Source: Desulfobacteraceae bacterium (GTDB taxonomy: Bacteria; Desulfobacterota; Desulfobacteria; Desulfobacterales; Desulfosalsimonadaceae). From it: DNA of 64,000 bases. The DNA is taken from assembly GCA_014237465.1 (NCBI GenBank), contig JABZFM010000029.1, positions 42,194-106,193 of the forward strand, given 5' to 3'. Under the pieces are notes generated by a model. It saw only the letters and a program-made list of their open reading frames with translations. It was not told where the DNA came from and did no database searches. Positions 50,011-58,926 of the stretch are shown here, piece by piece. The number at the start of each line of letters is the position of its first letter. Within the stretch, counting starts at the first letter, position 1. The position numbers were made by a program, and so were the translations under genes.

Positions 50011-51867
50011 ATGCCCGACACCAAAACCCGACTGCACATCCGCTTAAAAGAATTACAAAAAGAAGTTGATCAAAACAAACAATCGTTTGAAGCGCTTCAG
50101 CAGGAGCAGTTGTTTTCCGAAAAGGTTTTAGACAGCCTGCCCGGTATTTTCTACCTCTATGATGAAAACGGTAATCTGATTCGGTGGAACAAGAACCATG
50201 AAACCCTGACCGGATTTACGGCCGAAGAACTCCCAAAACGAAAAATGCTGGACTGGTTTTCCAAAAAAGATAAGGAAAAAATCGCCTCAGAAGTAAAAGA
50301 ACTATTTGAAACAGGAAACCGACGGGAGGTTGAGGCTGGATTAATTGTCAAAAACGGACGAGAGATCCCCTATTATTTTACCGGGGTCCGCATGGTTGTA
50401 GAAGACAAAGTCTATCTTATTGGCATGGGCGTTGATCTGACTGAAATAAAAAAAATTGAAGACGCACTGCGAAAAAGCGAAGAAGAGTATCGCACCATAT
50501 ATGAAAATGCCGTGGAAGGAATATTCCAGACCACACCCGGGGGCCAGGTTGTCAGCGCCAATCCTGCCATGGCCCGCCTTCTGGGATATGATTCACCCGA
50601 AGAATTAATCGAAGAGATAAAAGATTTAAAAAATCAGCTCTATGTATCTTTTGAGGACAGAGACGATTTTATCAATGAAGTGATTTCAAAAAAAACAGTA
50701 TCCGGGTTTGAGGTCCAATTTTATCGCAAAGACGGCACGACCATGTGGGCTTCCATTCATGCCCGCCCGGTCTTTGATGAAAAAGGTAAATTAAAATTGA
50801 TTGAAGGCCTGCTTGCCGATATTACAGAACAAAAACGGGCCACCGAAGAGCTTCGCCAAAGAGAAGCATATCTTCGTAAGGAGAATATACGGCTGCGGCA
50901 CAATATCAAAGACCGGTATCGATTTGGAAACATTATCGGAAAAAGCGCGGCCATGCAGGAAGTGTATGAACTGATCCTAAAAGCAGCTGCCACGGACGCC
51001 AATGTGATCATTTACGGCGAATCCGGTACCGGTAAAGAACTGGTGGCCGGCGCCATTCATGAAATGAGCGATCGGAGCAATCAACGGTTTGTGCCTGTCC
51101 ATTGCGGGGCCATTGCTGAGAATCTTCTTGAAAGTGAATTTTTCGGATATACCAAGGGCGCCTTTACCGGTGCGGATAAGGATAAAAGCGGGTATCTGGA
51201 TCATGCGGACAGGGGAACACTTTTTTTAGATGAGCTCGGTGAAATCAGCCTGACGGTCCAGGTAAAACTGCTGCGGATGCTGGAAGGAAAAGGCTTTATC
51301 CCTGTGGGGGGCAATGAAACAAAACACACGGATATCCGCATTGTTGCGGCCACCAACCGGAACCTGATGAAAGACGTTGAAAAAGGGCTGATCCGTGAAG
51401 ACTTTTTTTACCGGATTCACATTATCCCCATCCACCTACCGCCGCTCAGGGAACGGCGCGAAGACATCCCCCTGCTCATTGAGCATTTCATTAGAACACA
51501 TGGACAGGAAAAAGCCATACCGCCCTTGACCGGTAAAATGTTAGATGCCCTCTTGAATCACCGATGGCCGGGCAATGTGCGGGAATTGCAGAATGTATTG
51601 TACCAGTATATTGCATTAAACAAATTTGACCTGGTGGCGTCAGCCGGTCAAACAGATTCAGATCATCTGGAAACAAATTCACCGGTTGGCGGCATAAGCA
51701 GCAGTCAGTCCTTTCAGCTGGCGATGGCGAATTTTGAAAAAAAACTGATCACAACCGCGCTGGATAAAAACCGATGGCACCGGGAGAAAACAGCCGAAGG
51801 CCTGGGACTTCCTTCCCGAACATTTTATCGTAAGCTGAAAAAATTCGGCCTTATCCGGCCGAAATAA
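50011..51867 (+). CDS. PAS-domain sigma-54-dependent transcriptional activator
   Basis: The 618-residue protein has a coiled coil (1-35), two PAS domains (about 36-150 and 155-275), a sigma-54 AAA+ domain with Walker A GESGTGKE (near 336), the sigma-54 contact loop GAFTGA (near 384), Walker B GTLFLDELGE, and a C-terminal Fis-type helix-turn-helix (EKTAEGLGLPSRTFYRKLKKF). It lacks a response-regulator receiver domain, so a ligand or redox signal through the PAS domains is expected. A -24/-12 promoter lies 170 bp downstream, driving the GMC, hydrolase and AOR genes. Confidence 0.92.
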   Translation: MPDTKTRLHIRLKELQKEVDQNKQSFEALQQEQLFSEKVLDSLPGIFYLYDENGNLIRWNKNHETLTGFTAEELPKRKMLDWFSKKDKEKIASEVKELFETGNRREVEAGLIVKNGREIPYYFTGVRMVVEDKVYLIGMGVDLTEIKKIEDALRKSEEEYRTIYENAVEGIFQTTPGGQVVSANPAMARLLGYDSPEELIEEIKDLKNQLYVSFEDRDDFINEVISKKTVSGFEVQFYRKDGTTMWASIHARPVFDEKGKLKLIEGLLADITEQKRATEELRQREAYLRKENIRLRHNIKDRYRFGNIIGKSAAMQEVYELILKAAATDANVIIYGESGTGKELVAGAIHEMSDRSNQRFVPVHCGAIAENLLESEFFGYTKGAFTGADKDKSGYLDHADRGTLFLDELGEISLTVQVKLLRMLEGKGFIPVGGNETKHTDIRIVAATNRNLMKDVEKGLIREDFFYRIHIIPIHLPPLRERREDIPLLIEHFIRTHGQEKAIPPLTGKMLDALLNHRWPGNVRELQNVLYQYIALNKFDLVASAGQTDSDHLETNSPVGGISSSQSFQLAMANFEKKLITTALDKNRWHREKTAEGLGLPSRTFYRKLKKFGLIRPK

Positions 51868-52036
51868 TGCCAATTTTGTCATTATTATTTATTCCATATA
51901 ATTTCAAGTATTTAAATTAAAATATTCATTTTTTATGCCATAAATGGCAGTTCTTCTTGTCTCAGTGTTTGCATAACCAAACTGACCCTTAAAATATATA
52001 TTATAAAATCAATGCATTAAAACGTATCATCAATTC

Positions 52037-52052
52037 TGGCACGCCACTTGCT
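52037..52052 (+). promoter_or_regulatory. Sigma-54 (-24/-12) promoter
   Basis: TGGCAC-N5-TTGCT matches the sigma-54 consensus at every conserved position with correct spacing. It is plus strand, downstream of the sigma-54 activator gene and 230 bp upstream of the GMC oxidoreductase gene. The region from 51868 to 52036 is AT-rich and could hold the activator's upstream binding sites. Confidence 0.85.
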
Positions 52053-52149
52053 ATAATGAACATGAACAACACATGCACTAAACAATGATAAATCGTTAAA
52101 GAGTCAGATTCGGATGGCAAAGAAAAAAGTTCCACCAGTATAATAAAAA

Positions 52150-52250
52150 TTGGCAAGGCGCACAAATTCTGAGGAATGAGGCGTAGTTAGCCTACTCCGC
52201 AGTGACGAAGAATGCAGTGCAACACAGAATTTGGACTTTTTACGAAGCCA
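52150..52250. repeat. Long palindromic repeat element, third copy
   Basis: It runs from TTGGCAAGGCGCACAAATTC to ACTTTTTACGAAGCCA and matches the elements at 13624-13721 (same orientation) and 13414-13516 (opposite). It lies in the leader between the sigma-54 promoter and the GMC gene, so it would be part of that transcript. Confidence 0.75.
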
Positions 52251-52282
52251 TCAAACGATAACTTCAAAACATCGGGGGCACC

Positions 52283-53857
52283 ATGAGCACGCAAAATAAC
52301 TATGACTACATTGTAATCGGTTCAGGATTCGGCGGCAGCGTTTCCGCACTTCGTCTTGCTGAAAAAGGGTATAAAGTGGCGGTTCTGGAAAAAGGCAAAC
52401 GGTGGAATGCCGAAGACTTTCCCAAAACCAACTGGAACATTCGAAAAAATCTCTGGCTTCCGGCCATCGGGTGTTACGGGTATCAGATGCTCACCCAGTT
52501 AAAGCATGTATTAATCTTCCACGGCGGCGGCGTGGGTGGCGGCAGCCTGGTTTACGCAAACCAGTTGCTGACACCGCCGGATAAAGTGTTTGAAAGACCA
52601 GAATGGGGGCCGGGTAACTGGAAAGAAAAAATGATGCCGTTTTATGAAAAAGCCAAAAAAATGCTGGGTGCCAATGAAAGTCCCCAGCTCGGCCAGGCGG
52701 ACAAATGCCTCCGTGAAGTGGGCATTGAACTGACCGGCAAGGACACCTTTCATAAAAATGATGTGGGCATCTTTTTCGGCACGCCCGATGAAACCGTTGC
52801 CGACCCCTATTTTGACGGCAAAGGCCCGGATCGGACCGGGTGCACCTTTTGCGGATCATGCATGGTGGGATGCCCGGTGGGCGCGAAAAATACGCTGGAC
52901 ATGAATTACCTGTATCTTGCGGAAGGTCTTGGCGTTGACATTATCCCGGAGACCATGGTCACCGGAATCCAGCCGGTAAACAACGGATATGAAGTGTTTA
53001 GCAAAAAATCAACCGGCATTCTTCATCCCCAAAAGACCTATCGCACAAAAGGGGTTGTGGTCAGCGCCAGTGTGCTGGGAACGGTTAAATTGCTGAACCA
53101 GTGCAAACAGAATGGCCAGTTGCCGAACATCTCAGATCAGCTTGGCAATTATGTGCGGACCAACTCTGAAGCCATTCTTGGGGTTAAATCCCGGGACAAA
53201 AGCGTTGACTGGAATGACCAGATCGCCATCACCTCCGGCATTCATCCGGATGACTCCACCCATATAGAAATGGTACGGTACAACAAGGGCTCTGATGTAT
53301 TGCTGAATCTCTTAACTGTTATGACCGGCGGCGGTGGCAAAATACCGCGTTTCTTCAGGTTCCTTGGAAATGTTCTCCGTCATCCCATCCGATTCCTGTC
53401 CCTGTTATGGCCCTTTGGCATGGCATCATCAACATCGATCGTACTGGTCATGCAGACCGATGAGAATTACCTGAAACTGGATTACAAACCAAGATGGTGG
53501 CGATTGGGAGCAAAAAGCCAGAATTCAACGGTCCCAAAAGGGTTACGGCGGGCGCCTTCATATATTCCCATTGCCAATGAAGTCACCAAGCGACTGGCTG
53601 AAAAAATGGACGGCATTCCGTTAAGCCTGCTTCCGGAAGCCGCCATGAACGCAATGACAACCGCCCATATTCTCGGCGGATGCTGCATGGGCGAATCCCC
53701 GGAAAAAGGCGTTGTTGATTTTAAAGGGGAACTATTCGGATATCCGAATCTGTATGTGGCAGACGGGTCTGTGGTGCCGGCAAACCTGGGGGTGAACCCC
53801 AGCCTGACCATTACCGCACTTTCGGAATATATTATGGATCAGATGCCGGCCAAATAG
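52283..53857 (+). CDS. GMC oxidoreductase, cholesterol-oxidase (ChoD)-like
   Basis: The 524-residue flavoprotein has the FAD motif YIVIGSGFGGSVSALRLAEKG, HGGGVGGGSLVYANQL, a Cys motif CTFCGSCMVGCPVGAKNTL found in the mycobacterial ChoD group, and the C-terminal HILGGCCMGES and DGSVVPANLGVNPSLTITALSE. It probably oxidises a secondary alcohol of a sterol-like or other bulky substrate. In an anaerobe the electron acceptor would not be oxygen; the Cys motif may carry an Fe-S cluster. It is the first gene after the sigma-54 promoter. Confidence 0.85.
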   Translation: MSTQNNYDYIVIGSGFGGSVSALRLAEKGYKVAVLEKGKRWNAEDFPKTNWNIRKNLWLPAIGCYGYQMLTQLKHVLIFHGGGVGGGSLVYANQLLTPPDKVFERPEWGPGNWKEKMMPFYEKAKKMLGANESPQLGQADKCLREVGIELTGKDTFHKNDVGIFFGTPDETVADPYFDGKGPDRTGCTFCGSCMVGCPVGAKNTLDMNYLYLAEGLGVDIIPETMVTGIQPVNNGYEVFSKKSTGILHPQKTYRTKGVVVSASVLGTVKLLNQCKQNGQLPNISDQLGNYVRTNSEAILGVKSRDKSVDWNDQIAITSGIHPDDSTHIEMVRYNKGSDVLLNLLTVMTGGGGKIPRFFRFLGNVLRHPIRFLSLLWPFGMASSTSIVLVMQTDENYLKLDYKPRWWRLGAKSQNSTVPKGLRRAPSYIPIANEVTKRLAEKMDGIPLSLLPEAAMNAMTTAHILGGCCMGESPEKGVVDFKGELFGYPNLYVADGSVVPANLGVNPSLTITALSEYIMDQMPAK

Positions 53858-53943
53858 AGCAAAGCGCTATCTAAGTCAATAGCGGCGATACAGTTTTTCA
53901 GTACGAGGAGAAAAGAATTAAAAAAAAATGAGGAATTTAGACA

Positions 53944-55089
53944 ATGGTTAAAAAAATTTTTGCATCCATCATGATTATCTTTTTTTGTGTAAGTTGTGCA
54001 TCGGAAGCAGATAAAACCGGTATGAATCTGATTCTTGAGTCGAACACGCCTCTGCACGATCCCCCCAATGATTATTGCCCGCAAGACAGCGAGCGATGGT
54101 TTACGATTCCTGAAGGGCTTGATGCCGGGAAGAAAATGTTTTTTTCCGATCACACGGTCGGTGAGAAAGAACCAAATGCGACTGTTGTGTTCGTTCATGG
54201 CAACCCCGAAACCTCATACACCTACCGCCACATCCGCGATGCTTTAATTGCCTCTGGAGAACCAATTCGACTAATCGCCATGGACCACATCGGGTTTGGC
54301 TTGTCCGATCAAGCCACCTTCGAGATGGTCGACATGCATCATTCGACCAATCTCTTGCAATTGATACGACATCTGGACCTGACAGAGGTGACCCTGGTTG
54401 TGCATGACTGGGGTGGGCCAATCGGTATCGGTGCCTTTATTCAGGAACCTGATCGGATTCGCAACCTGCTGGTAATGAATACCACCATATTTCCCATGCC
54501 CAGTGACGGGATTACCTACACCAATTACCCGATCACCTGGTTTTCCTGGAGCATAACACCGAAGATCGTTCCCAATATGTTTTGGGGGGGCATAGCTGGA
54601 TATGTGGTTTCGCACGCATCTCCACAAGGCACGTTTACGTTTTTGACAAATGCATCCAAATATATGTTTCTTCATGCTGCCCGGCTAATCCCGCCCGGAT
54701 CGCCCGAGTATGTTTGGGCAGAGTCATTACGCACAGCTAACAATGCAAAGAGTTCCAAGCGCCAAGTACTGCAAACACCATATTGGGGGCATGGCTATCA
54801 ATATGTCGATGCAACGCATGGAGAACAAGATAATAGTGCCTACTACTTGAATATGCAGAAAGAAGTGCCGGCGGTCTGGGGACCTGAAGGCAGAAATATT
54901 AAGGTATGCGGTTATTTTGGCCAGTGGGATGCGTGTGGAAAAGATTCCGTGGTTAAACAATGGCAAACGGCGCTGCCACAAATGATTGATTTTACTTATA
55001 CCTTCCCGGACATTGGCCACTTTATCGAAGAATACAAGGGTGAAGACATGGCAACCTCTATTCTAAAAATGAACAGCCTAAAAAATTAA
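53944..55089 (+). CDS. Exported haloalkane-dehalogenase-like alpha/beta hydrolase
   Basis: The 381-residue protein has an N-terminal signal sequence ending in a weak lipobox (FFCVSC). The fold motifs are those of haloalkane dehalogenases: HGNPETSY (oxyanion/halide Asn), VHDWGGP (nucleophilic Asp followed by Trp) and DIGHFIEEY (catalytic His). The Asp-Trp and Asn support dehalogenase-type chemistry over esterase, which needs Ser. Exported members are unusual. Epoxide hydrolase activity is an alternative, since the folds are close. Confidence 0.8.
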   Translation: MVKKIFASIMIIFFCVSCASEADKTGMNLILESNTPLHDPPNDYCPQDSERWFTIPEGLDAGKKMFFSDHTVGEKEPNATVVFVHGNPETSYTYRHIRDALIASGEPIRLIAMDHIGFGLSDQATFEMVDMHHSTNLLQLIRHLDLTEVTLVVHDWGGPIGIGAFIQEPDRIRNLLVMNTTIFPMPSDGITYTNYPITWFSWSITPKIVPNMFWGGIAGYVVSHASPQGTFTFLTNASKYMFLHAARLIPPGSPEYVWAESLRTANNAKSSKRQVLQTPYWGHGYQYVDATHGEQDNSAYYLNMQKEVPAVWGPEGRNIKVCGYFGQWDACGKDSVVKQWQTALPQMIDFTYTFPDIGHFIEEYKGEDMATSILKMNSLKN

Positions 55090-55338
55090 CAATACGCTCA
55101 AATCAGCTTGCGAGGAATCCAGGAAAATAAGGTAAATACGTCCTTGAAATTGAAAGTTCCTTCTTACAAACTTCACGAAAAGGTTAACATTATAATTGAA
55201 AAAAAATTATTTTTCAGTTACTCATAAAAAATGCAAATCATTTAACGTGAACTGCCTTACTTGTCTTTTTTCTTCGCCTTAGGCGTTGCATCAAAGATTA
55301 TAAGCTCCATCAACTCTAAAACAGAGGAATTATACGTC

Positions 55339-57258
55339 ATGGCAAGCAAATACAAAGGATATGCGGGAAAAATTCTGGCTATCAATCTCACCACCGGTTC
55401 CATTGGTGAGTATCCCCTATCAGATTCGGATCGCGAAAAATTTTTAGGCGGCCGGTTTATCAGCACCAAAATACTATGGGATAAACTGGAACCCGGCATA
55501 GATCCATTGTCTCCCGATAATATCCTGGTTGTCATGACATCCCCGTTAACCGGCACCGGCGCCCCGTCGACCAGCCGCTATGATGTATCGGCCAAAAGCC
55601 CGTTGACCGGCGCCATTGGTCACTCCAACAGCGGCGGCAACTTTGGCATTTACTTAAAACGGGCCGGGTGGGACGGCATCGTAATCCGCGGTAAAGCGGA
55701 AAAACCGGTCTATCTTGAAATTGAAGAAGACAACATTCAAATCAAACCCGCCGATCATATGTGGGGAATGAACACCGAAGAGGCCCAGGAGGCCCTGGGC
55801 AAAGGCGGAAAAATGGTCATCGGCCCGGGCGGTGAAAATCTCGTTAAATATGCCGTGATTGTTTCCGGTGAACGCGTGCACGGCAGAACCGGTATGGGCG
55901 CGGTCATGGGGTCTAAAAACCTCAAAGGCATTGTGGCCAAAGGCAAAAAGAAAATCGAGTTGGACAAAACGGATAAATTCCGATCCGGGGTAAAAAAATG
56001 GGTAAAAATGCTGCAGAAGCACCCGGCCACGGGCGATACTGTCCCAAAATTCGGAACTGCTGCATTTGTCAACATCTTAAATGAAAAAAATGCCATGCCC
56101 ACACGAAATTTTTCACGGGGCTCTTTTGAAGGGGCCCATAAAATCAGTGGTGAAACACTTGCCGAAGACCACCTGATCAAAAACTCCGGCTGTGCCTCAT
56201 GCCCTATTAAATGCGGGCGGGTGGTCGAACTTGACGGCAAGCAGATCAAGGGACCGGAATATGAAATTATCTGCCTCATGGGATCAAACCTTGAAATTGA
56301 TGACTTAAATGCCATTATCCGATGGAACTATGAGCTGGACCTCCTGGGCATTGATACGATCACTGTGGGTAATGTGCTCGGATTTGCCGCGGAACTCAAT
56401 GAAAAAGGCATGTGGGATACCGGCATTGAGTTCGGCAAAAAAGACAATATCTCTGATGTAATAAAAGATATTGCCAACCGAAACGGCATCGGCGAAGACC
56501 TGGCCGAAGGTGTGCGGTTTCTGTCGGAAAAATACGGCGGCAAAGAATTTGCCGCTCATTCAAAAGGTCTTGAGATTGCCGGTTATGAACCCCGGGCGGC
56601 TGTCGGACATGCCCTGGGGTATGCAACCGCCAGCCGGGGGGCGTGCCATCTGGATGGGGGATACGTGGTCTACTTTGAAATCAACGGACCCTTGACCCTT
56701 GACCCCCAGCACTACCGGTCAAAACCGAGCTGGACAACTCTCGACCAGAACCTCATGGCCGCCATCAGCGCCGGTGGAAGCTGCCTGTTTACCGCGTTCA
56801 CTTTTGTTCCCGGCATTGCTTACAAACTCCCCGGCATGAAACTGACCTCATGGATGGTCTCAAAAATCCTGACATACACCTGGTTTCTCATCATCCTGCT
56901 GCTGAAAGCGCCGCCGGCTTTATTATCAATTCATCTGCCCATGCTGCCCCATTCCAAATTTATCAAACTGTCCACGGGCATGAAAATGAGCCTGGGCCGA
57001 TTTTTCAGGGCCGGAGAACGGGGCTATACCTTGGAACGGCTGTTTAATTTAAGAGAAGGGATTAAAAAAGACCAGGATACTTTAGCCAAACGATTTACGG
57101 ACGTGCCTTTAGAACCCGGAAACGAAAAATCCAAAGTCCCCTTAAAGCAAATGCTCCCTAAATATTATAAACTCAGGGGATGGGATGAAAATGGCGTCCC
57201 CACGCAAAAGACCTTAAAAAAGCTGGGTCTGGATTTTGTGAATCTGTCACAGTTATAG
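55339..57258 (+). CDS. Aldehyde:ferredoxin oxidoreductase family protein, copy 2
   Basis: From the ATG at 55339 (AGAGGA site) the protein has 639 residues. It is a close paralogue of the protein at 41825 with the same pterin motifs (HSNSGGNFGIYLKRAGWDG, GRTGMGAVMGSKNLK), Cys set GCASCPIKC and GGSCLFTAF, and the same hydrophobic stretch near the C-terminus (KILTYTWFLIILLLKAP). It is likely sigma-54 controlled with the GMC and hydrolase genes. A TTG start at 55261 would add 26 residues but lacks a ribosome-binding site. Confidence 0.9.
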   Translation: MASKYKGYAGKILAINLTTGSIGEYPLSDSDREKFLGGRFISTKILWDKLEPGIDPLSPDNILVVMTSPLTGTGAPSTSRYDVSAKSPLTGAIGHSNSGGNFGIYLKRAGWDGIVIRGKAEKPVYLEIEEDNIQIKPADHMWGMNTEEAQEALGKGGKMVIGPGGENLVKYAVIVSGERVHGRTGMGAVMGSKNLKGIVAKGKKKIELDKTDKFRSGVKKWVKMLQKHPATGDTVPKFGTAAFVNILNEKNAMPTRNFSRGSFEGAHKISGETLAEDHLIKNSGCASCPIKCGRVVELDGKQIKGPEYEIICLMGSNLEIDDLNAIIRWNYELDLLGIDTITVGNVLGFAAELNEKGMWDTGIEFGKKDNISDVIKDIANRNGIGEDLAEGVRFLSEKYGGKEFAAHSKGLEIAGYEPRAAVGHALGYATASRGACHLDGGYVVYFEINGPLTLDPQHYRSKPSWTTLDQNLMAAISAGGSCLFTAFTFVPGIAYKLPGMKLTSWMVSKILTYTWFLIILLLKAPPALLSIHLPMLPHSKFIKLSTGMKMSLGRFFRAGERGYTLERLFNLREGIKKDQDTLAKRFTDVPLEPGNEKSKVPLKQMLPKYYKLRGWDENGVPTQKTLKKLGLDFVNLSQL

Positions 57259-57322
57259 CAAATGTCATATTAATTATCCTTACCTCGCCCCCCTCCCCCC
57301 GTCACAGGCGGGGGTGGGGAAC

Positions 57323-57372
57323 AAAAAAAGCCCCTCTGAAACCAATCTCTATGGTTCAAGGGGGACTTTTTT
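57323..57372. terminator. Bidirectional intrinsic terminator
   Basis: A stem of AAGCCCCTCTGAAACCA pairing with TGGTTCAAGGGGGACTT (with small mismatches) is preceded by seven A and followed by TTTTTT. It sits between the convergent AOR and membrane-protein genes and can stop transcripts from both sides. Confidence 0.85.
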
Positions 57373-57412
57373 ATATCATCCATGGCATCTAATTTTTTAC
57401 AGGATATCCGTG

Positions 57413-58066
57413 CTAATAATTCCAGCCTAGAAAACCGAAGGCAATCACATTCATGACGATCGGCACCGTATAGATGATGGAAAGTGTAATGATTTTGCTT
57501 TTGATGGTTTTCAGGCTGATCACAAGAATTATCGCACAAAAAAAGTGGAAGTAGCCGAAAAAGAATATCAGCCAGATGCCTTTGAAAGAAAGGTTCCAAA
57601 ACGGGTATTCCCAGACCAGATGTCCTCCTATATTAAGAAGACATTCAACAAAAACAGCAAAAACAGAGAAGCCTATCGCCCAGAACCATTTTTCAGGAAT
57701 GCCCATTATTTTTTCCGTGGTGCTTTCAGAAAGCGTATGATAATAGACAAAACCCGAAATCAGGAACATGAAAATGATTTCAATGTTCCAGCCGACCATG
57801 GTGCGAAGAGCGGTGTCTCCCGGCGTTGTCCAGAAGGCGGATCGCTGGGTTAAAACCATCACCCATCCATTCCAGGTCTCATTGAAAAAATCGACGCCGA
57901 AGAGTGTGAGCCCTGCAAAAACCGCATTCCAGTTGCTGGTTGAACGGGCCAGCTTGATTTCTTTTGCATAAATATAGAGAACAATCATAAGTAGCGGTAT
58001 GATATACCATTTTACCATTGAAAGATCCCTGAGGCCGTCAAGGGCCTGAACGGTTGCTTCGGTCAT
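57413..58066 (-). CDS. Multi-pass membrane protein of unknown function
   Basis: The 217-residue protein is almost wholly hydrophobic with about six transmembrane helices (for example VKWYIIPLLMIVLYIYA, IEIIFMFLISGFVYYH, WLIFFFGYFHFFCAIILVI). A conserved-looking polar patch FFNETWNGWVMVLTQRSAFW lies between helices and may form a site. I do not recognise the family. It is divergent to nothing and convergent to the AOR gene, and shares orientation with the TetR gene upstream. Confidence 0.8.
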   Translation of the reverse strand: MTEATVQALDGLRDLSMVKWYIIPLLMIVLYIYAKEIKLARSTSNWNAVFAGLTLFGVDFFNETWNGWVMVLTQRSAFWTTPGDTALRTMVGWNIEIIFMFLISGFVYYHTLSESTTEKIMGIPEKWFWAIGFSVFAVFVECLLNIGGHLVWEYPFWNLSFKGIWLIFFFGYFHFFCAIILVISLKTIKSKIITLSIIYTVPIVMNVIAFGFLGWNY

Positions 58067-58146
58067 AATTACCTCCCCTTTTTTGATGTTATTTTACCAG
58101 GCTGTTAGATGGCTTTTTTAATGCCCGGGCCGATTCCACTAAAAAC

Positions 58147-58755
58147 TTATGTTTTACACAATCCCCTAAATATTAGCGCCAGCCCTTCTTCATACATTCG
58201 TTCGCTCGAACTGCCGTCTGATTTTACATACGTTTTAATCAAAAACATGATATATACGGAAAATAGAAACTCCGTCACATGATCCACATCCACCGGATAA
58301 AAAACCCCTTCATCAATGCCCTGCTGAATCACAGCCTTAAGCATCATCATGGCTCCGCGATTCACCTCATAGAACCGGTCTTCACTGGGTGATAATGTAA
58401 AAATATCCGGATCTTTTATCAAAAGCGCTCTTAATTCCCCGTGATCTTCCAGATACTCGAATGACCGGCCGGCTGCGATGGCGAATTTCTCTTTTGCACT
58501 GTCAACCGTTTCAATCTCTGCCGCAATCGTGTCCCGCCACTTTTCAAGCGCATGGCTCACGGATTTTTCATACAGATCCTGCTTGTTTTTCACATAAAAA
58601 TAAATATTGCTTTTGGTCATCCCGACTTTGACGGCCACGTCCTCAACCGTTGTCTTCCGGTATCCGAAGTGGGCGAATAATGACAGCGCCGCCTGAAAGA
58701 TCTTCTGTTCTTTGTCTGCTTTATCCATTTTTTTCATAAACGATTTCAATCGCAT
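58147..58755 (-). CDS. TetR family transcriptional regulator
   Basis: The 202-residue protein has a TetR helix-turn-helix near residues 20-65 (IFQAALSLFAHFGYRKTTVEDVA, then MTKSNIYFYVKNKQDLYEK). The start may be one of several nearby Met codons. A palindrome lies right upstream. Transcription of the membrane-protein gene that follows in the same direction is a likely target besides itself. Confidence 0.88.
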   Translation of the reverse strand: MRLKSFMKKMDKADKEQKIFQAALSLFAHFGYRKTTVEDVAVKVGMTKSNIYFYVKNKQDLYEKSVSHALEKWRDTIAAEIETVDSAKEKFAIAAGRSFEYLEDHGELRALLIKDPDIFTLSPSEDRFYEVNRGAMMMLKAVIQQGIDEGVFYPVDVDHVTEFLFSVYIMFLIKTYVKSDGSSSERMYEEGLALIFRGLCKT

Positions 58756-58763
58756 TTTTTGAA

Positions 58764-58794
58764 TATTTGAATTTTTGAATCAATTATTCAAATA
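58764..58794 (-). promoter_or_regulatory. Putative TetR operator
   Basis: TTGAAT-N5-ATTCAA (58775-58791) is nested in an outer inverted repeat TATTTGAAT/ATTCAAATA (58764-58772 and 58786-58794). It starts 9 bp upstream of the regulator gene, the usual place of an autoregulatory TetR site. Confidence 0.6.
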
Positions 58795-58926
58795 GTCTTT
58801 TTTGATTAAAATGTCAAGACCTAACCCGGATATACCGGAAAAGAATTATTAAAAACTGAACATTAAAGTGCGGAAAAAACAGGCTTCAGGAAAAGCCAGT
58901 GCCGCCTTATTTACACAACCGGCTGG

